A stretch of 64,000 nucleotides of DNA from Symbiodinium natans (GCA_905221605.1 CAJNDS010000957.1:1-64000); one strand, 5' to 3'; shown: positions 1-10,467, numbered from the stretch's first letter. The notes: generated by a model from the sequence alone, not told the origin. Program-made: numbers and translations.

Positions 1-30
1 TGCTCATAAAGACACTCATTCATGTTGTAG

Positions 31-188
31 GATGCCTCACAAGAGTCATCACAGCCCAAGGCCTGACAGAAGCTGCGACTCCCGAATTTCCAGCCGAGGC
101 CGACACCGTCTGCGCGACAATGCCCCAAGGAGGCCCTGGCTTCCAGGAGCACCTTTGCAATTCGCGCGTACCTGGCGGCAGGAGCTAA
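31..188 (+). CDS. Probable exon, unknown protein
   Basis: A plus-strand frame is open from just after the acceptor-like ttgtag at 25-30 to a TAA at 186-188, about 51 codons. It starts CLTRVITAQGLTEAATPEF and has balanced, protein-like composition, unlike the Arg/Ser-rich frame that overlaps it. No family is recognised. The exon could end at an earlier donor (GTACCTG near 169) instead of the stop. Strand and boundaries are inferred from frame and splice fit only. Confidence 0.42.
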
Positions 189-517
189 GAGCTGCTGATG
201 CTGAGAAGCAATGTCGCAAGAATGGCTCCTGAGGGAAACATCACAAATGCATACAAATGTAACCAGTTGCATCATGCTATGGCGCAGCATCTATCCAGAC
301 TCTGTGGCGACGAAAGTGCGAGGCCCTTGCCCGTCTAATACGGACACCATGAGCGGCGTTGACGCGTCATTCGGACGAGGCACCTTCGACCAAGAACGAC
401 ATCCAATGCAACCACTGGCTAGGCTTGGAAGCTTTCTGCATTTCTTGTTGTGAGCGATCAGGAGCAAGCAAGCACAGACCTACAGGCTTGCTAGGAATTG
501 TGCGGACAAGAGGTGCA

Positions 518-664
518 TCATGCACTAACACAGACCGTTACGGCTTCGTGACTTGGTGTAACTTCGGGCCCTTGATGCTCGTTAAAGCTATCCAATTGAA
601 AACGGAAAACTATCAAGAACTTTTGGATATCCACTCTTAGGCCCAAGACCCAGATCCTCTGCAT
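518..664 (-). CDS. Possible 48-residue terminal ORF
   Basis: Reads from an ATG at 664 to a TGA at 518-520 on the minus strand, starting MQRIWVLGLRVDIQKF. It lies just downstream, in the minus direction, of the exons at 746-888 and could be their terminal exon after an intron made of the degenerate telomere-like sequence at 690-745. No domain is recognised and it is short, so chance is possible. Confidence 0.3.
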   Translation of the reverse strand: MQRIWVLGLRVDIQKFLIVFRFQLDSFNEHQGPEVTPSHEAVTVCVSA

Positions 665-745
665 CCCATTGATAAGAGGGGCGTTCCCCCTAAACCTTAA
701 ACCCTAACCCTAAACCCTACTGTGAACCCTAAAACCTCCCTAAAC

Positions 746-888
746 CCTCCCTTTTGAACCCAGACTCTGTACGTCAGCTGGCACGATGACACTTGCAAAG
801 CCCTAAAACCCTAAACCCCCACATAAAAGAGGGCCTCTAAAGGGCAGCCCCGCTCGAGAAGCAGCTCCACGCTGGCCTGGGCGCTAGA
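746..888 (-). CDS. Ankyrin-repeat exon pair (3' part of a gene)
   Basis: Exon 823-888 follows a ttgcag acceptor. It encodes AQASVELLLERGCPLEA, the second helix and loop of an ankyrin repeat. A GT donor at 822 and a TAG acceptor at 803-805 define a 20-nt telomere-like insert; across it the frame continues in phase 0 into 746-802 (GFASVIVPADVQSLGSKGR), which ends at AGG|GTTTAG. A 20-nt spliceosomal intron would be exceptional, so the insert may instead mark gene decay. The ankyrin assignment rests on the helix pattern alone. Confidence 0.5.
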
Positions 889-1098
889 CTGCAAGTTGGA
901 AGATGCTACAAACCTTGGGGGGTTCCTATAATAAGGATGAGGGTTTAGGGGTATATGGTTCAAGGTTGAGGGTTCAGGGGCACAGGGTTAGGTTTAGGGG
1001 TACATTTGGGGATTCCTATTTAGGGAATTACGATAAGGTGGGGTAGACTGCAAGTTAGAAGATGCTACAAACCCTTGGCGGTTCCTATAGGAAGGGTC
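888..1098. repeat. Direct repeat flanking telomere-like sequence
   Basis: A roughly 50-bp segment (gactgcaagtt..agatgctacaaacc..ggttcctata) occurs at about 888-937 and again at 1047-1095 with few differences. TTTAGGG-like sequence lies between the copies. On the minus strand each copy ends in the same acceptor-like ttgcag. It looks like a duplicated intron end or a short mobile repeat. Confidence 0.6.
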
Positions 1099-1517
1099 CT
1101 GTTTTTGCCACCCGTTATTATAGTAGTTAAGGGCGTAGTCGGGGGTCCCCTATCCTTGCAATTGCGGTAAGGTGGGCTAGGTGCCTCCCTCATGGAGGAA
1201 TGTTGTGCGTAATCCATGGCCGGCCCTGCCGCTTATAAAGACCCATCATCTGCAAAAGACGCCTGATGACTGGAGAAATCATGCAACTGACTCGTATGCT
1301 TTGCCAGTCAGCGTCGCCTGAGATCCGGAATGGATCGCACGATGGAGCACTGTCTCCTTCCCCGTCCCACGAAACCACACAACGCGTGGGGGTTCTTCGC
1401 AATGGTGATGGTTTTGAGGCTGTGACTAGTTTTGATTCCTATCTCTATCTCCAGGCTCAAGATGTGGGAGAGCATTCCGGAGTATTCGCTTCGGGCTACG
1501 TGCCTTTTGCTTTCTAG

Positions 1518-1654
1518 AGCATGTGTGGATACGGGTTGGCCCCTCGACCCAGACAAAGGCTTTACTTTGCCAGCACGGCCGTTCTCAACTCGGGAAACGA
1601 GTGGAACTCTGCATTCAACATCATACGTGAAGGACATCTCTGTCTCACATCCTG
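1518..1654 (+). CDS. Possible small ORF or exon
   Basis: A plus-strand frame starts at ATG 1520 (MCGYGLAPRPRQRLYFASTA) and ends at a TGA near 1654. A pyrimidine-rich acceptor (ctttctag) lies immediately upstream. Other frames and the minus strand are also open here, so the choice rests on composition only. No family recognised. Confidence 0.32.
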
Positions 1655-2579
1655 AGTCTCAAGTTGGCTTACTGCTGCCTGGCACTTGGCGTATTTGCCT
1701 GAGCAACCGCTGAAGACATTTTGCCTGTAGGGCCATCTGCGAATTGCAAGCCGATGCAAATAATCAAAAACCCGCAGGAAACAGCACATTCCGAACCGAC
1801 TCCGAGACGAAACCGCGCGTTTCCACCCCAAAACCTCTGCCATCGCATCTCTCGACCCATCGAAAGCTGGCCTCCTGTGTGCTCTCCTCGCGAACTGGAG
1901 CTTTGGCATCGAGAAGCAACCTTTCGGCTCAAGTGGCTTTTGAGAGGCTGCGATGCACATAGAGGGTTGGTCTAAGTTCGGGTCACCAAATGAGAATGAA
2001 CCCTAACCTGGAACAACGCCAGCTCTTTCGGAGTACGCAGATCTCAGCCGAGAAGCCTATGATGCTGTTGTAACTTAGGAGTTCGCGTTTCCGCCATGCG
2101 TCTTTTCTGAAGAGGAAGCTTTTGAAGGTATCTGATACTGAACACCCGGGTCACCACTTTATCGGTTCCATTTCTACATATTTCTACGAATCTACATCGA
2201 TGCCGTGACGAGCTGGTGACTAGCTGTAGCTTACACAAGCCGGTTAAAGCTACGGGCAATCTCTGGGCACATTTGTACGAGGCAGCCTCAACTCAATTCA
2301 AATCAACGGGGCTCTCACAGCTTCCGCCCTAGAGCCTGGGCACCTGCAGACCTCAACCGTCATGCCCCTGGCCTGACCACCTCAGCGTTGCCGCCTCGGC
2401 ACAGAAATCCAAGCTGCAAGCTTCGACAGGGATCCGGGCTATCGTGTGCTTGGTTTCGCTTTGCGTGTGCTGGCGGACGGGACCATTGTGAGATCTCAGG
2501 AGCTTGACCATATAGGTGGTCCGAAAACTGTCAGGTAGTCTCCCGATAGAAAAAAAGCAACAGGGATGCAAGTAGTTGA

Positions 2580-2840
2580 TGCAACCCCCCCCCCCCCCCC
2601 CCCCGCCCTTCACAAAGGCACAGTCCCCCCCCATGGCTTCATGTACTCACTCCAGAAAATCACAAGTCTCCATGAAGGGTGGTATTCAGTGCCTGGAGAC
2701 TGCACGACTGCACAGCCAGCCATTTTCACCGGGCTACACCGAGAACATCAGGCAGAACCAGCCGGAATTGGCTTCTCAATCCACTGGCGACAAGAAGATT
2801 CATTTCACAAGTTCTACGAACGGGGGCGGGGGGGGGGGGT
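2580..2840. repeat. Poly-C and poly-G runs
   Basis: A C run of about 18 nt lies near 2586-2604 and a G run near 2823-2838. Similar homopolymer C/G runs recur near 9026, 11811, 14322, 14608, 16311, 29381, 30204, 31768, 51543 and 57595. They interrupt several otherwise open frames and are likely length-variable and error-prone in assembly. Confidence 0.7.
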
Positions 2841-2899
2841 TTGGCAGGTTTGGCAGAGTTCTCATCAGGGCACAGGCACGTCCCCCGACGTGCATGCAA

Positions 2900-3098
2900 G
2901 GGGGCACTGCGGAAGCTGCCTGTGCACCGGCTTTCGCACGAAGAGCAGCTTGTCTGCTTTCCAGGGCTGTGGGAGGCTCCAAATGGAATTTTGGTGAAAT
3001 TTTGTGAAGGATGCAGATGCTATCTTAGGCGTGGCAGCTGCATTTTTGCAGATCTTTCTGAAGAACCTGACGCAGGCCGAGTATGCAGCGCCCCATAA
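2900..3098 (+). CDS. Possible terminal exon, Cys-containing
   Basis: A plus-strand frame ends at a TAA at 3096-3098. Its last part (ILVKFCEGCRCYLRRG then SCIFADLSEEPDAG) is protein-like. A possible acceptor (gctttccag) lies near 2965. Two other frames are open upstream because of the nearby homopolymers. No domain is assigned. Confidence 0.35.
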
Positions 3099-4667
3099 GG
3101 CTCAAGCTGCTCGCTCCGCAGTGGAGTGGCCCGCAGCCTTTGAAGGCATGGGCGTCCACAAGAATCTATGAAATTCTAGAAGGTGTTGCTTATACTGTTG
3201 TTACTTCCGCCTCTTGACTTTCGTCCATAAACGCGTCTCCATGGCGGCGACGACTCCTACTGTACAAGCAGTGCAACACCTCCAACACCATCGCTGCAGC
3301 CATAACCAATGCAGATGATAAGATGACGATCACGATGACTGCCCGAGCTATGTGCAGTGTACCCGTGTACCCTTCCTGCAACCCGCAAGCCCAAATGTCG
3401 GGCGAGACCAAGGCCCAGAACGTTTCAGCTTGCCTTATCCAACTGAGGCTCCAGCCATAGTAGTTCCTGACCTTCTGCCCTCAGCATACGTGTGCAACGC
3501 AGTGCCGGGGGTATCCAAGTTGCAGCTTCAGTCCAGAATACTGAACTCCCTAAACCCTAAACCCTAAACCAGCAGAAAAAGAACTATTTCTCGACATTTC
3601 TCGATTGCTGGTGGAAGGATGCCTTGCATGGGCAGAGCTGCAGCGCTGAAATGGCTGCTCTCCTTCCGTCTGATGTTCAGCTCTACGCAGCAACCCGTTC
3701 GGCCAAAGCTACGGCTTCCTTCCTACCTTTCCTCACAAGCAAGGAAATTCTGTCTGCTGCCTCCCAGTACAGTACATAATGACGGTTTGGCAAGAAAACA
3801 TAATGACTGAGGCACAAGCAGAAGGCTGCATCGCCTTCACTCGAAGCCTCAGCACTGCTTTGCCCACCTACTGACCGTGCTTTTGGCGATTGCGGCATGC
3901 GGGTTCGTCTGCTCGTCTACCCCTTACGAATCTTTCCGATGCTGAGCAATGCTGGGTATGATGCTGCGCTTTACACTGCAACAACCCACCCACAGCACCA
4001 AGGTCCCTGCGATCATGCGCGACAGCAGTTCTCGACACCTCAGAGCACAGCACATAGCGCAGGGGGCTCTAGAAAGGAATGCGACCCCAACGAATGTCGC
4101 AAGGCTGGTGTGTCACTGGCGCAAGTATGTAAAGGTTAAGCTGGCAAAGCGAACATGGATGAAACCGCTGGATTTAAAGCAGACTTTGGCGATCTTGGCA
4201 TGGTAATGCCATGCTTGCCCCATACCTCCTAAATCTCCATAAGCCAACCGATGTAGATGCCGGAAAAATCATCATTGGCTTCAAAACTCACCTGTGTTCG
4301 AACACCCAGCCCTGAGTGACCCTGAGACAAAGACTTAGTTTCTAGCCCAAGTTTACAAACTCTGTGTGTGTGTGTGTTTTGTGCACAAAAGAATCTGACA
4401 ACCCAACACGCCAAACAACATGCCAAAGAACCCAGCTCCGCTACAACGTCAGGTTCTCCGAAATGTTGCGCCTATCGACCAATGTGTATTGCTCAACAGC
4501 ATAGCCAGCAGTCATACAGGAGATTTGGCAGTATGGGGATCTTTTGCCACCTTTCGCTGTTTAATGCTTAACAGGCCTAGCAGCTCCCAATATGAACAAA
4601 GCGGACCCTAAACCCTCTTGAATCCAGGACTCTGAACCGATGGCCGGGTTAGGCCTAAACACTCAAC

Positions 4668-4766
4668 TTGGGATGTACCCCTTGTACTAACAGCCCTTAA
4701 TGGATTATGATAGGGGTACTATAACCCCTATATTAAGGACTGTTAGTATAAGGGGGGACATCCCAA
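4668..4766. mobile_element. Hairpin element, TTGGGATGT family
   Basis: Inverted repeat of about 99 bp. The left arm TTGGGATGTACCCCTTGTAC and the reverse complement of the right arm TTGGGATGTCCCCCCTTATAC match over about 35 nt with an AT-rich centre. It sits inside the predicted minus-strand ankyrin intron that starts at the GTTTAGGG donor at 4782. Related copies: 5694-5815, 20970-21049, 28252-28355, 61882-61983. No transposase is present, so it would be non-autonomous. Confidence 0.8.
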
Positions 4767-4782
4767 CCCTCATGCCCTAAAC

Positions 4783-6387
4783 TTTCAGAAGAAAGGCAAC
4801 GAAGACCGGGCGTCCCCGCGCGCCGAGGTGTCCCCGGAAGGCAGCGAGGGCCAATGCAGTGTCCCCATCATCCTGTAGGGTTTAGGACTTAGGACTTAGG
4901 GTTTAGGGTTTCGACTTTAGGGTTTGGGATGAAAGTCTGGAGGTGTGCAGCCTCTTGAGTCTAAGGCATGCAGAGGGTAGACGCTGAAGTTTCGTCACCA
5001 ACAACTGTTCCCAATCCCAAACAATTTCCAATGCTGAACACCCCTACGACATCATTTTGCGCATGCCGCCTTGAGGGCAAAGAGCGATGCGCCTGCCGAA
5101 GGGAACGATGAGAGGGCGGCTGGCTGTGCGCAGTTCTGGTCATTCTTAGTCTTCCCAAGCAGCCCCCCAAAGAGTTCAAAAACACCTAAACCCTAAGCCC
5201 TTTGGAATTAAGGTCCACAGGATGATCGGGCTTGGGCATGTTGAAGTCCGCATCAGCATTGTCCAAGCCGTGTCTGAGGTGAACAGGTTGACCCTCCAAC
5301 CCTTCTCTCCGCTCCTCGAGCATTCCTGGGCCCTGAAACCCTAAACCCTAAACCCTAAACCCTAAACCCTAAACCCTAAACCCTAAACCCTCTGTGAAAA
5401 GCAGGCAAGGCCTTCGTCTGCTAGCAGTCGCAGCACCGCCACATGCCCCTGCCAGGCAGCCTTGCAGCATCCAGCTCCCGCTGACTTTGAGATCCCCAAA
5501 GAGCCCAATATTGCTTAATTAAGGAATATACCTTAAATTATATTAAGGATCCCTATATGATTTAAGGTATATTCCTTAATTAAGCAATATTGGGCTCTTT
5601 GGGTCCTTTTGAGTTTAGGAAGATTTACGGAACATGCTTTCGACCTGCGTGGAGCGTAGAGTTTGGGCATCCAAAGTCAGTGGATATCAGTCGGGATGTT
5701 GACCCTTATAAGTCCTTAAAAGGGATTTTTTTATAGCGGGTACGATAATGCCATTTAAGGGACTCTTAGACTGCTAGTCAAAGGGGGAACAGTAAGGGGC
5801 AACATCCCCCGATAATTATTAGAGCTGCCCAAGGGGTGCACCTGGTGGAGCGCTGTGTCGCCGCCGACCATTCGCTGCTCCATGTTGGCCTGAAGCGGCT
5901 GAAGAAACCCAAACGATGCACTGAGCGGCCTGCCAAAACGGTGACTCGAAGCACCCGGATCATGGACCCAACTTCGTTTGAACTGAGCTCAAAAGGCAGT
6001 AGCTCACGACGCTTAACGGGAGTCAGGATTGCCAACGTCGATTTGCTGTCACCCTGTGGAGCTTAACTCATCGCTGAGAACGCGGCTCGTGCTTGTAGAA
6101 GCACCTGCAGCAGTTGAACTTTTTCACAGCGCGAAGAGGACCCGCCATAAGCAAGTTCAACCCAGCACTAGTGGTCCAGTGCAGATGCCCCCGCTGTAGC
6201 GATACATGGGCTCACGGCTTCTCGTGATCTCTCACACAAGGAAAGGCAGCACATCCTGTAATGGCTTCTGTTTCACGCCCCCTACCCTAACATGACATGC
6301 CCGGAGAAAAGCTTCAACGTGGGATGGGGGCCTTCGCCACTTCCACAAAGCCCTGCCATGCCGCGTAATGGAGCGGGGCCTCAGCTT
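4783..6387 (-). CDS. Ankyrin-repeat protein gene (multi-exon, partial)
   Basis: The minus-strand exons encode ankyrin repeats. Exon 6319-6387 carries APLHYAAWQGFVEVAKA. Exon 5842-5982 ends GGDTALHQ and joins in phase 0, over a GT-AG intron holding two hairpins (5461-5841), to exon 5389-5460 starting AAWQGHVAVLRLLADEG. Together they make one canonical repeat (GDTALHQAAWQGHV..LL..G), which independently supports that splice. A 56-nt telomeric intron (5333-5388) then leads in frame to an exon from 5332 (GPGMLEERREGLEG). A last recognised exon, 4783-4872, has DDGDTALALAAFRGHL between a CAG acceptor and a GTTTAGGG donor. Exon structure between 5216 and 4873 is unresolved. Ankyrin repeats mediate protein binding; the partner is unknown. 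The plus strand is also open over 5832-6066 but lacks domain support. Confidence 0.72.
5333..5392 (-). repeat. Telomeric heptamer array forming a predicted intron
   Basis: About eight TTTAGGG units, G-rich on the minus strand, lie between the ankyrin exon ending CACAGAGG and the exon starting GGCCCAGG. Read on the minus strand the tract starts GTTTAGGG and ends TTTCAG. That gives a 56-nt GT-AG intron (5333-5388) which keeps phase 0. Confidence 0.8.
5495..5603. mobile_element. Hairpin element, AGCCCAATATTGCTTAATTAAGG family
   Basis: A near-perfect 109-bp palindrome. The arms CCCAAAGAGCCCAATATTGC and TTAATTAAGGAATATACC are mirrored, with GGATCC near the centre. It lies in the 381-bp ankyrin intron 5461-5841. 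Copies at 50156-50244 and 60268-60440 share the termini almost exactly; 7603-7705 is diverged. Confidence 0.88.
5694..5815. mobile_element. Diverged hairpin element, TTGGGATGT-like family
   Basis: Imperfect inverted repeat. The left end TCGGGATGTTGACCCTTATA and right end (reverse complement) TCGGGGGATGTTGCCCCTTA match, and both arms share a GTACGATAATGCC-like core. It is the second hairpin in the ankyrin intron 5461-5841. Confidence 0.6.
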
Positions 6388-6499
6388 CTGCAGCAGGGCT
6401 TCAGGCGAACGATGGTCTCTTTCACATCTTTCATAGGGCACGAGGGGCCCCCAAAGGCTGTCTTCCACCTTCCCTTCTTGCAATCCTCTCAGACATCAA

Positions 6500-7480
6500 T
6501 GCCCCCGAAGAAGAAACTGTGGTGCTTCTTTTTGCTGAGAAGTACTTCGAAAAGAGGACATAAGCTGCTTTGTTTTTTTCATGTATTTGGGCCTACTATG
6601 CCAGCCTTTTGGGGCTTCGACCAGAGCCCAATGGCGGTGTAGTCAGTGGTCCTTCATTCCGGGCTATCAGAGGCTCCTGAGAACCACGAAGCTTTCTCGA
6701 TCCTTGGACCCTTGAATTTCTGATTTCGAGCCGCAAAAATGACGATTAAATCATTCTTGGTAGAATCTCTCCGAACACCTGTCCATTGGTGATGCTCAGG
6801 CCAGATCAGAACGGTTCCGTGCTGGTTGCGCTACCTCGTTCGACGGGCGGCCACTGCAACCACTGCAACCACACTGTCTCAATTGTGTGGCTTCTTCACT
6901 AACCTCTAGCCGACTCTAGCAGCCTCTCTGGGCAACACTGCATGTCGTGGCATCGTTCTAAAGATCCAGGTCCATGTGTGAGGACATGTGCTAAGATCTC
7001 TGCTGGATGCCCACGTGCCAGAAGCATAGTGGCAATGCGAGCTTGCCCATGCCTGACGAAAGGCAGGCCCAAAGAAACCGTGATTTCTTACTAAGCTGCC
7101 TCTGAGGCGTGAAGGCTCTGCAGGCTACAGTGGCTAAAGCTTACCGTTCAACCAGCCCAAGACTCATCCAGGACTCATCCAAAACAGCGTGGGCAAAGCA
7201 AGCTGTGGACAGAGTGTAACTTAGGACTGGCCTCGCCCAAGTGCCAGAAGAAACAAACAGAAGAAGCCAGCAAGATCAACACAAGGAGAATCCCCCGTTG
7301 GCTCAGTAAACCCCCAATCAAACCCTGATCAACCCCTTAGAAGCCCATATAAGCCCTTAGAAACCTCTCTAAACGCGTATAAGCGCCCTACAAAACCCGG
7401 ATAAACCCCTCGGAAGCCCGTAGCAAGCCCCTTACAAACCTCTTTACCCTTTACCCTAAACCCGAAACCCTAAACTCTAA
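6500..7480. other. No supported gene; degenerate telomere-like sequence at the right end
   Basis: I see no convincing exon here. From about 7300 to 7500 the sequence becomes a degenerate run of aaccc/agccc motifs that grades into CCCTAAA units. The rest is unique sequence with no domain signal. Confidence 0.5.
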
Positions 7481-7499
7481 ACCCTACAAACCCCCAAAC

Positions 7500-7583
7500 C
7501 CCCAACGGAAATGTATGTGAAGCAATCAGGTCAAGGCGCCAGGCTGCGGTGTGCAGGAGAGTGTCTCCAGTTGGGGTGGCCTC
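7500..7583 (-). CDS. Ankyrin-repeat exon
   Basis: Twenty-eight codons in phase 0 between acceptor TCATGTCACAG at 7584 and donor GTTTGGGG at 7499. They include TGDTLLHTAAWRLDLI, the TPLH-AA core of an ankyrin repeat. A diverged hairpin (7603-7705) lies just upstream of the acceptor, and telomere-like sequence follows the donor. It is probably an exon of the same gene as, or a relative of, the ankyrin exons at 4.8-6.4 kb. Confidence 0.62.
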
Positions 7584-7602
7584 CTGTGACATGAACAGGG
7601 AG

Positions 7603-7705
7603 CCCCCTCTCATATCCCTTTTATTAAGGAATATACCTTAAACCTTATTAAGGATCACGATGTATTTTAAGGCATCTTCCTTAATTCAGAGGTATGGGGG
7701 TCTCA
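7603..7705. mobile_element. Diverged hairpin element, CTTAATTAAGG family
   Basis: ATTAAGGAATATACCTTAAA on the left pairs with a TTTTAAGGCATCTTCCTTAATT-type sequence on the right, flanked by CCCCCTCTCATA / TATGGGGG. Arms are less similar than in the 5495 copy. Lies immediately upstream of the ankyrin exon 7500-7583 in the minus direction. Confidence 0.6.
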
Positions 7706-8056
7706 GGGTTCAGACCGAAGAGTGCTTCATGAGAGGAGAACAGCAGAGTGACCCATTGCAGAAAATCAGACGGGATGAAAGCATCACATGACTCACGCAG
7801 TTTTTTGGGGGGAAGTTGTCACCAAATATGTAAATCTATCTGCTTCTTTAGCTTTATTTTCGCTTATTTGTATGCATTCTTTCGATTGTTAGTAATGTTA
7901 ACCTCGTATTACTAAACCCCCGTAAATTAAAGTGCGCCAGGTGTCCCGGCCGCAAGAATAAAGCCCTGGGAATAAAGTACGCCAGTCGGGGCTTGTTTTT
8001 TTTTGGGGGTGTCCGTTGTTCTTTGTTTGTTTAATTATGGAGAGAAAAGAGAGGGA

Positions 8057-8320
8057 GGGTTAAGGGTTTTATGGTTTAGGATTTAATTAGGAAAACATGA
8101 AGCGATCAGATTTCGAAGAGAAACTTGAAAACCAAACTCATCAGAAACTTGCAGATTTTTATTTGAGAGCCTTACTAGAGGATTGAAAAAATCTTTCTGG
8201 CAAAGGGGGTAGCTTTGGAGGCCGGTGCCCTGGAAATAATCCTGAAAGATCTGCCCCTCGGAATAAAGTTCCTGGAAATTCCTGCCTGAAAAAAATCTTC
8301 AAATGATCGCTTCATGGTTT
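8057..8320. mobile_element. MITE-like element with AAACATGAAGCGATCA ends
   Basis: The terminal inverted repeats are AAACATGAAGCGATCAGATTT near 8093-8113 and, reversed at about 8300-8320, AAACCATGAAGCGATCATTTG. The interior is unique. The block from 8057 to 8296 is duplicated at 8502-8740. Confidence 0.75.
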
Positions 8321-8501
8321 CATTAGGTTTAGGGTTCATGGCTTAGGTTTACTTAGGTGTTGTGGAGTCTTATTGAATTAGGGTTAAGGGTTTAGGGTTA
8401 GGGTTAGGGTTTAGGGATAAGGGTATGGCCTGGTCTCTAAATCCAGGGGCCCCTGCAATTAAAGTCTTAGGGTTTAGGGTTTAGGGTCTGGGGTTTAATT
8501 A

Positions 8502-8740
8502 GGGTTAAGGGTTTAGGGTTTAGGATTTAAGTATAGGAAAACATGAAGCGATCAGATTTCGAAGAGAAACCTGAAAACCAAACTCCTGAGAAACTTGCTG
8601 TTTTTTATTTGAGAGCCTTACTAGAGGATTGAAAAAATCTTTCTGGCAAAGGGGGTAGCTTTGGAGGCCGGTGCCCTGGAAATAATCCTGAAAGATCTGC
8701 CCCTCGGAATAAAGTTCCTGGAAATTCCTGCCTGAAAAAA
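8502..8740. repeat. Second, truncated copy of the 8057 element
   Basis: About 239 bp match 8057-8296 with few substitutions. The match stops at cctgcctgaaaaaa, before the right terminal repeat, where telomere-like sequence begins. The shared left flank (gggttaagggttt..ttaggattta) shows that flanking telomere-like DNA was duplicated too. Confidence 0.85.
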
Positions 8741-8819
8741 GCTCTTTAGGGTTTAGGGTTAGGGTTTTTTAGGGTTTAGGGTTTAGGGTATTAACCAAGC
8801 CCTGACCCGTAGAACCCTC

Positions 8820-9000
8820 CCAGCCCTTCTTTCTGATTCTCTCTGATTCCCTATGATCCTCTCTGATTCTCTCTGATCCTTTCTGATCCTCTCTGATTCT
8901 CTCTGATCCTCTCTAATTCTCTCTAAGGAAAGGAATCCTGAGTGATTCTCTCTGATCCTCTCTAAGTCTCTCTAAGGAAAGGAATCCTTATTCAAAGGGG
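8820..9000. repeat. CTCTCTGATT/CTCTCTGATCC minisatellite
   Basis: Imperfect tandem copies of a 10-bp CTCTCTGATY unit, with a longer repeat containing aaggaaaggaatcct occurring twice (about 8929-8952 and 8971-8994). Confidence 0.7.
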
Positions 9001-9166
9001 CCCCCACTCTATTTGGGGGGGTTTGATTGAAGGGGGGGGGGGGGTTATTATTACGAGGTCAACATTCTTCTTCTTCTTTTTGGTATAAACATGAATAAAC
9101 AGATACATTTACTTACTTATTTAGAAAATGCCATACCTAGAGCTTGCAAAAGGCACTTAAAGGCAC

Positions 9167-9226
9167 CTGCAGGAGCCGCTCGCCGCGCGTTTCGCCGAGA
9201 AGCCGCTCCAGGACGCCGCAGTTGCC
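9167..9226 (-). CDS. Ankyrin-like exon of 20 codons
   Basis: GNCGVLERLLGETRGERLLQ lies exactly between acceptor ttgcag|GG and donor CAG|GTGCC on the minus strand, phase 0 on both sides. The VLERLL pattern resembles ankyrin helix 2 (GHLEVLERLLEAGA). It is short, so the call leans on the splice sites and on neighbouring ankyrin exons on the same strand. Confidence 0.52.
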
Positions 9227-9254
9227 CTGCAAATTTCAATAGCGGAGTTCGGGA

Positions 9255-9480
9255 GTAGTGGGGCTCAGGGTTTATGGTTTATGGGGTTTAGGGTGTAGAG
9301 ATTATAGTTTATAGGGTAGTGGGGCTCAGGGTTTATAGTTTATAGGGTTTAGGGGCTAGGGTTTATAGTTTATAGGGTAGTGGGGCTTAGGGTTTATAGT
9401 TTATAGGGTTTAGGGGCTAGGGTTTATAGTTTATAGGGTAGTGGGGCTTAGGGTTGATAGGCTTATAGGGTTTTAGGGTG
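9255..9480. repeat. 61-bp tandem repeat built from telomere-like units
   Basis: Unit start gtagtggggct occurs at about 9255, 9316, 9377 and 9438, a period of 61 bp. Each unit contains gtttatagtttataggg and ggggctaggg. It is a higher-order repeat of telomere-derived sequence. Confidence 0.85.
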
Positions 9481-10467
9481 CAGAGTTTAGGGTTCGAGTT
9501 TAAGTGTTTTGGATACGGATAGAATGGGGGGGATGGGGATGGGAGTTTGAGTAGTTATAATAGTACTGTCTTTTGGTGGTTTTTGCGACAAGATTCGCAC
9601 TCTTGACGCCCTGCAAACCTCAGCAGCTGCACGGGTCCCTTCTCCAGAGCTCTCTCCGGAGACTCGGGATGCTGAAGTGCTTCGGTGCTTGCTTTGCTTT
9701 TTTAAGGGCTCTCTAGGCCTAGGGAAGCTGGTCATAACTTACTTATTACTAACTTTATCCAGCACTTGCCGACATGAACACCTCTGTGCGGACGTCAAAA
9801 GTCTGAACCTTGCAGTTGATTCGGATCTTATTCAGACTTCGAACCACATCAGCCCAAGATGCTAAGACGTGCTCAAACCTAGCGCTCCTCGCGGGCAGCT
9901 CGAAAAAGCGGATTGTCGGGAGGCTGGACCTTAGCGGAGGGTGCGATGACAGCGGTGGCCCCTCATGCGCAGAAGGACCTCCCCAAATTTCAGTTCATCC
10001 CGCTCGCAGTGCTCATAACAGATTTCACCGGCTGGCATTGGAACAGATTGCAGAAAGAGCGAGAAACTTGGATTCCATAGGCTGCACGAAGCAACGTCCA
10101 TGGCAGTGGGAAAGTGGGTGCAGCAATCGGAGCATGGACTTTCCTGGGATTCTTAAGGCTGGTGCTGAAGGTCCAGGACCTGGAACAGAACATACTGCAT
10201 CCAAAACATCGCCCATGTGAGCACGAGTTTACAACCAAGCACTGGGCCACATGCACGCGACCCTTTTCTGGGCATGGAATTGCGCGAGCCAGCACATCGA
10301 GGGGCAAGCCGTGCGAGCAAGGACTGAAGGTGGATATGCGCGGGGCTTGGAAATACCATCGTCGGAGCGCCCTGCTCTCGATGGAGCCAGTGTGCTCGGC
10401 CTGAGCTTTTCGCCTAACCCGCGCAAACGAACCCTCTGCAGCCCTCCGCCTGAACCCGTTTGGGGCT

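Noticed and set aside
5832-6066. Plus-strand frame beginning after the hairpin, ending LLSPCGA
   Set aside because: The minus strand here encodes GGDTALHQ, which completes an ankyrin repeat across the intron. The plus frame has no domain support.
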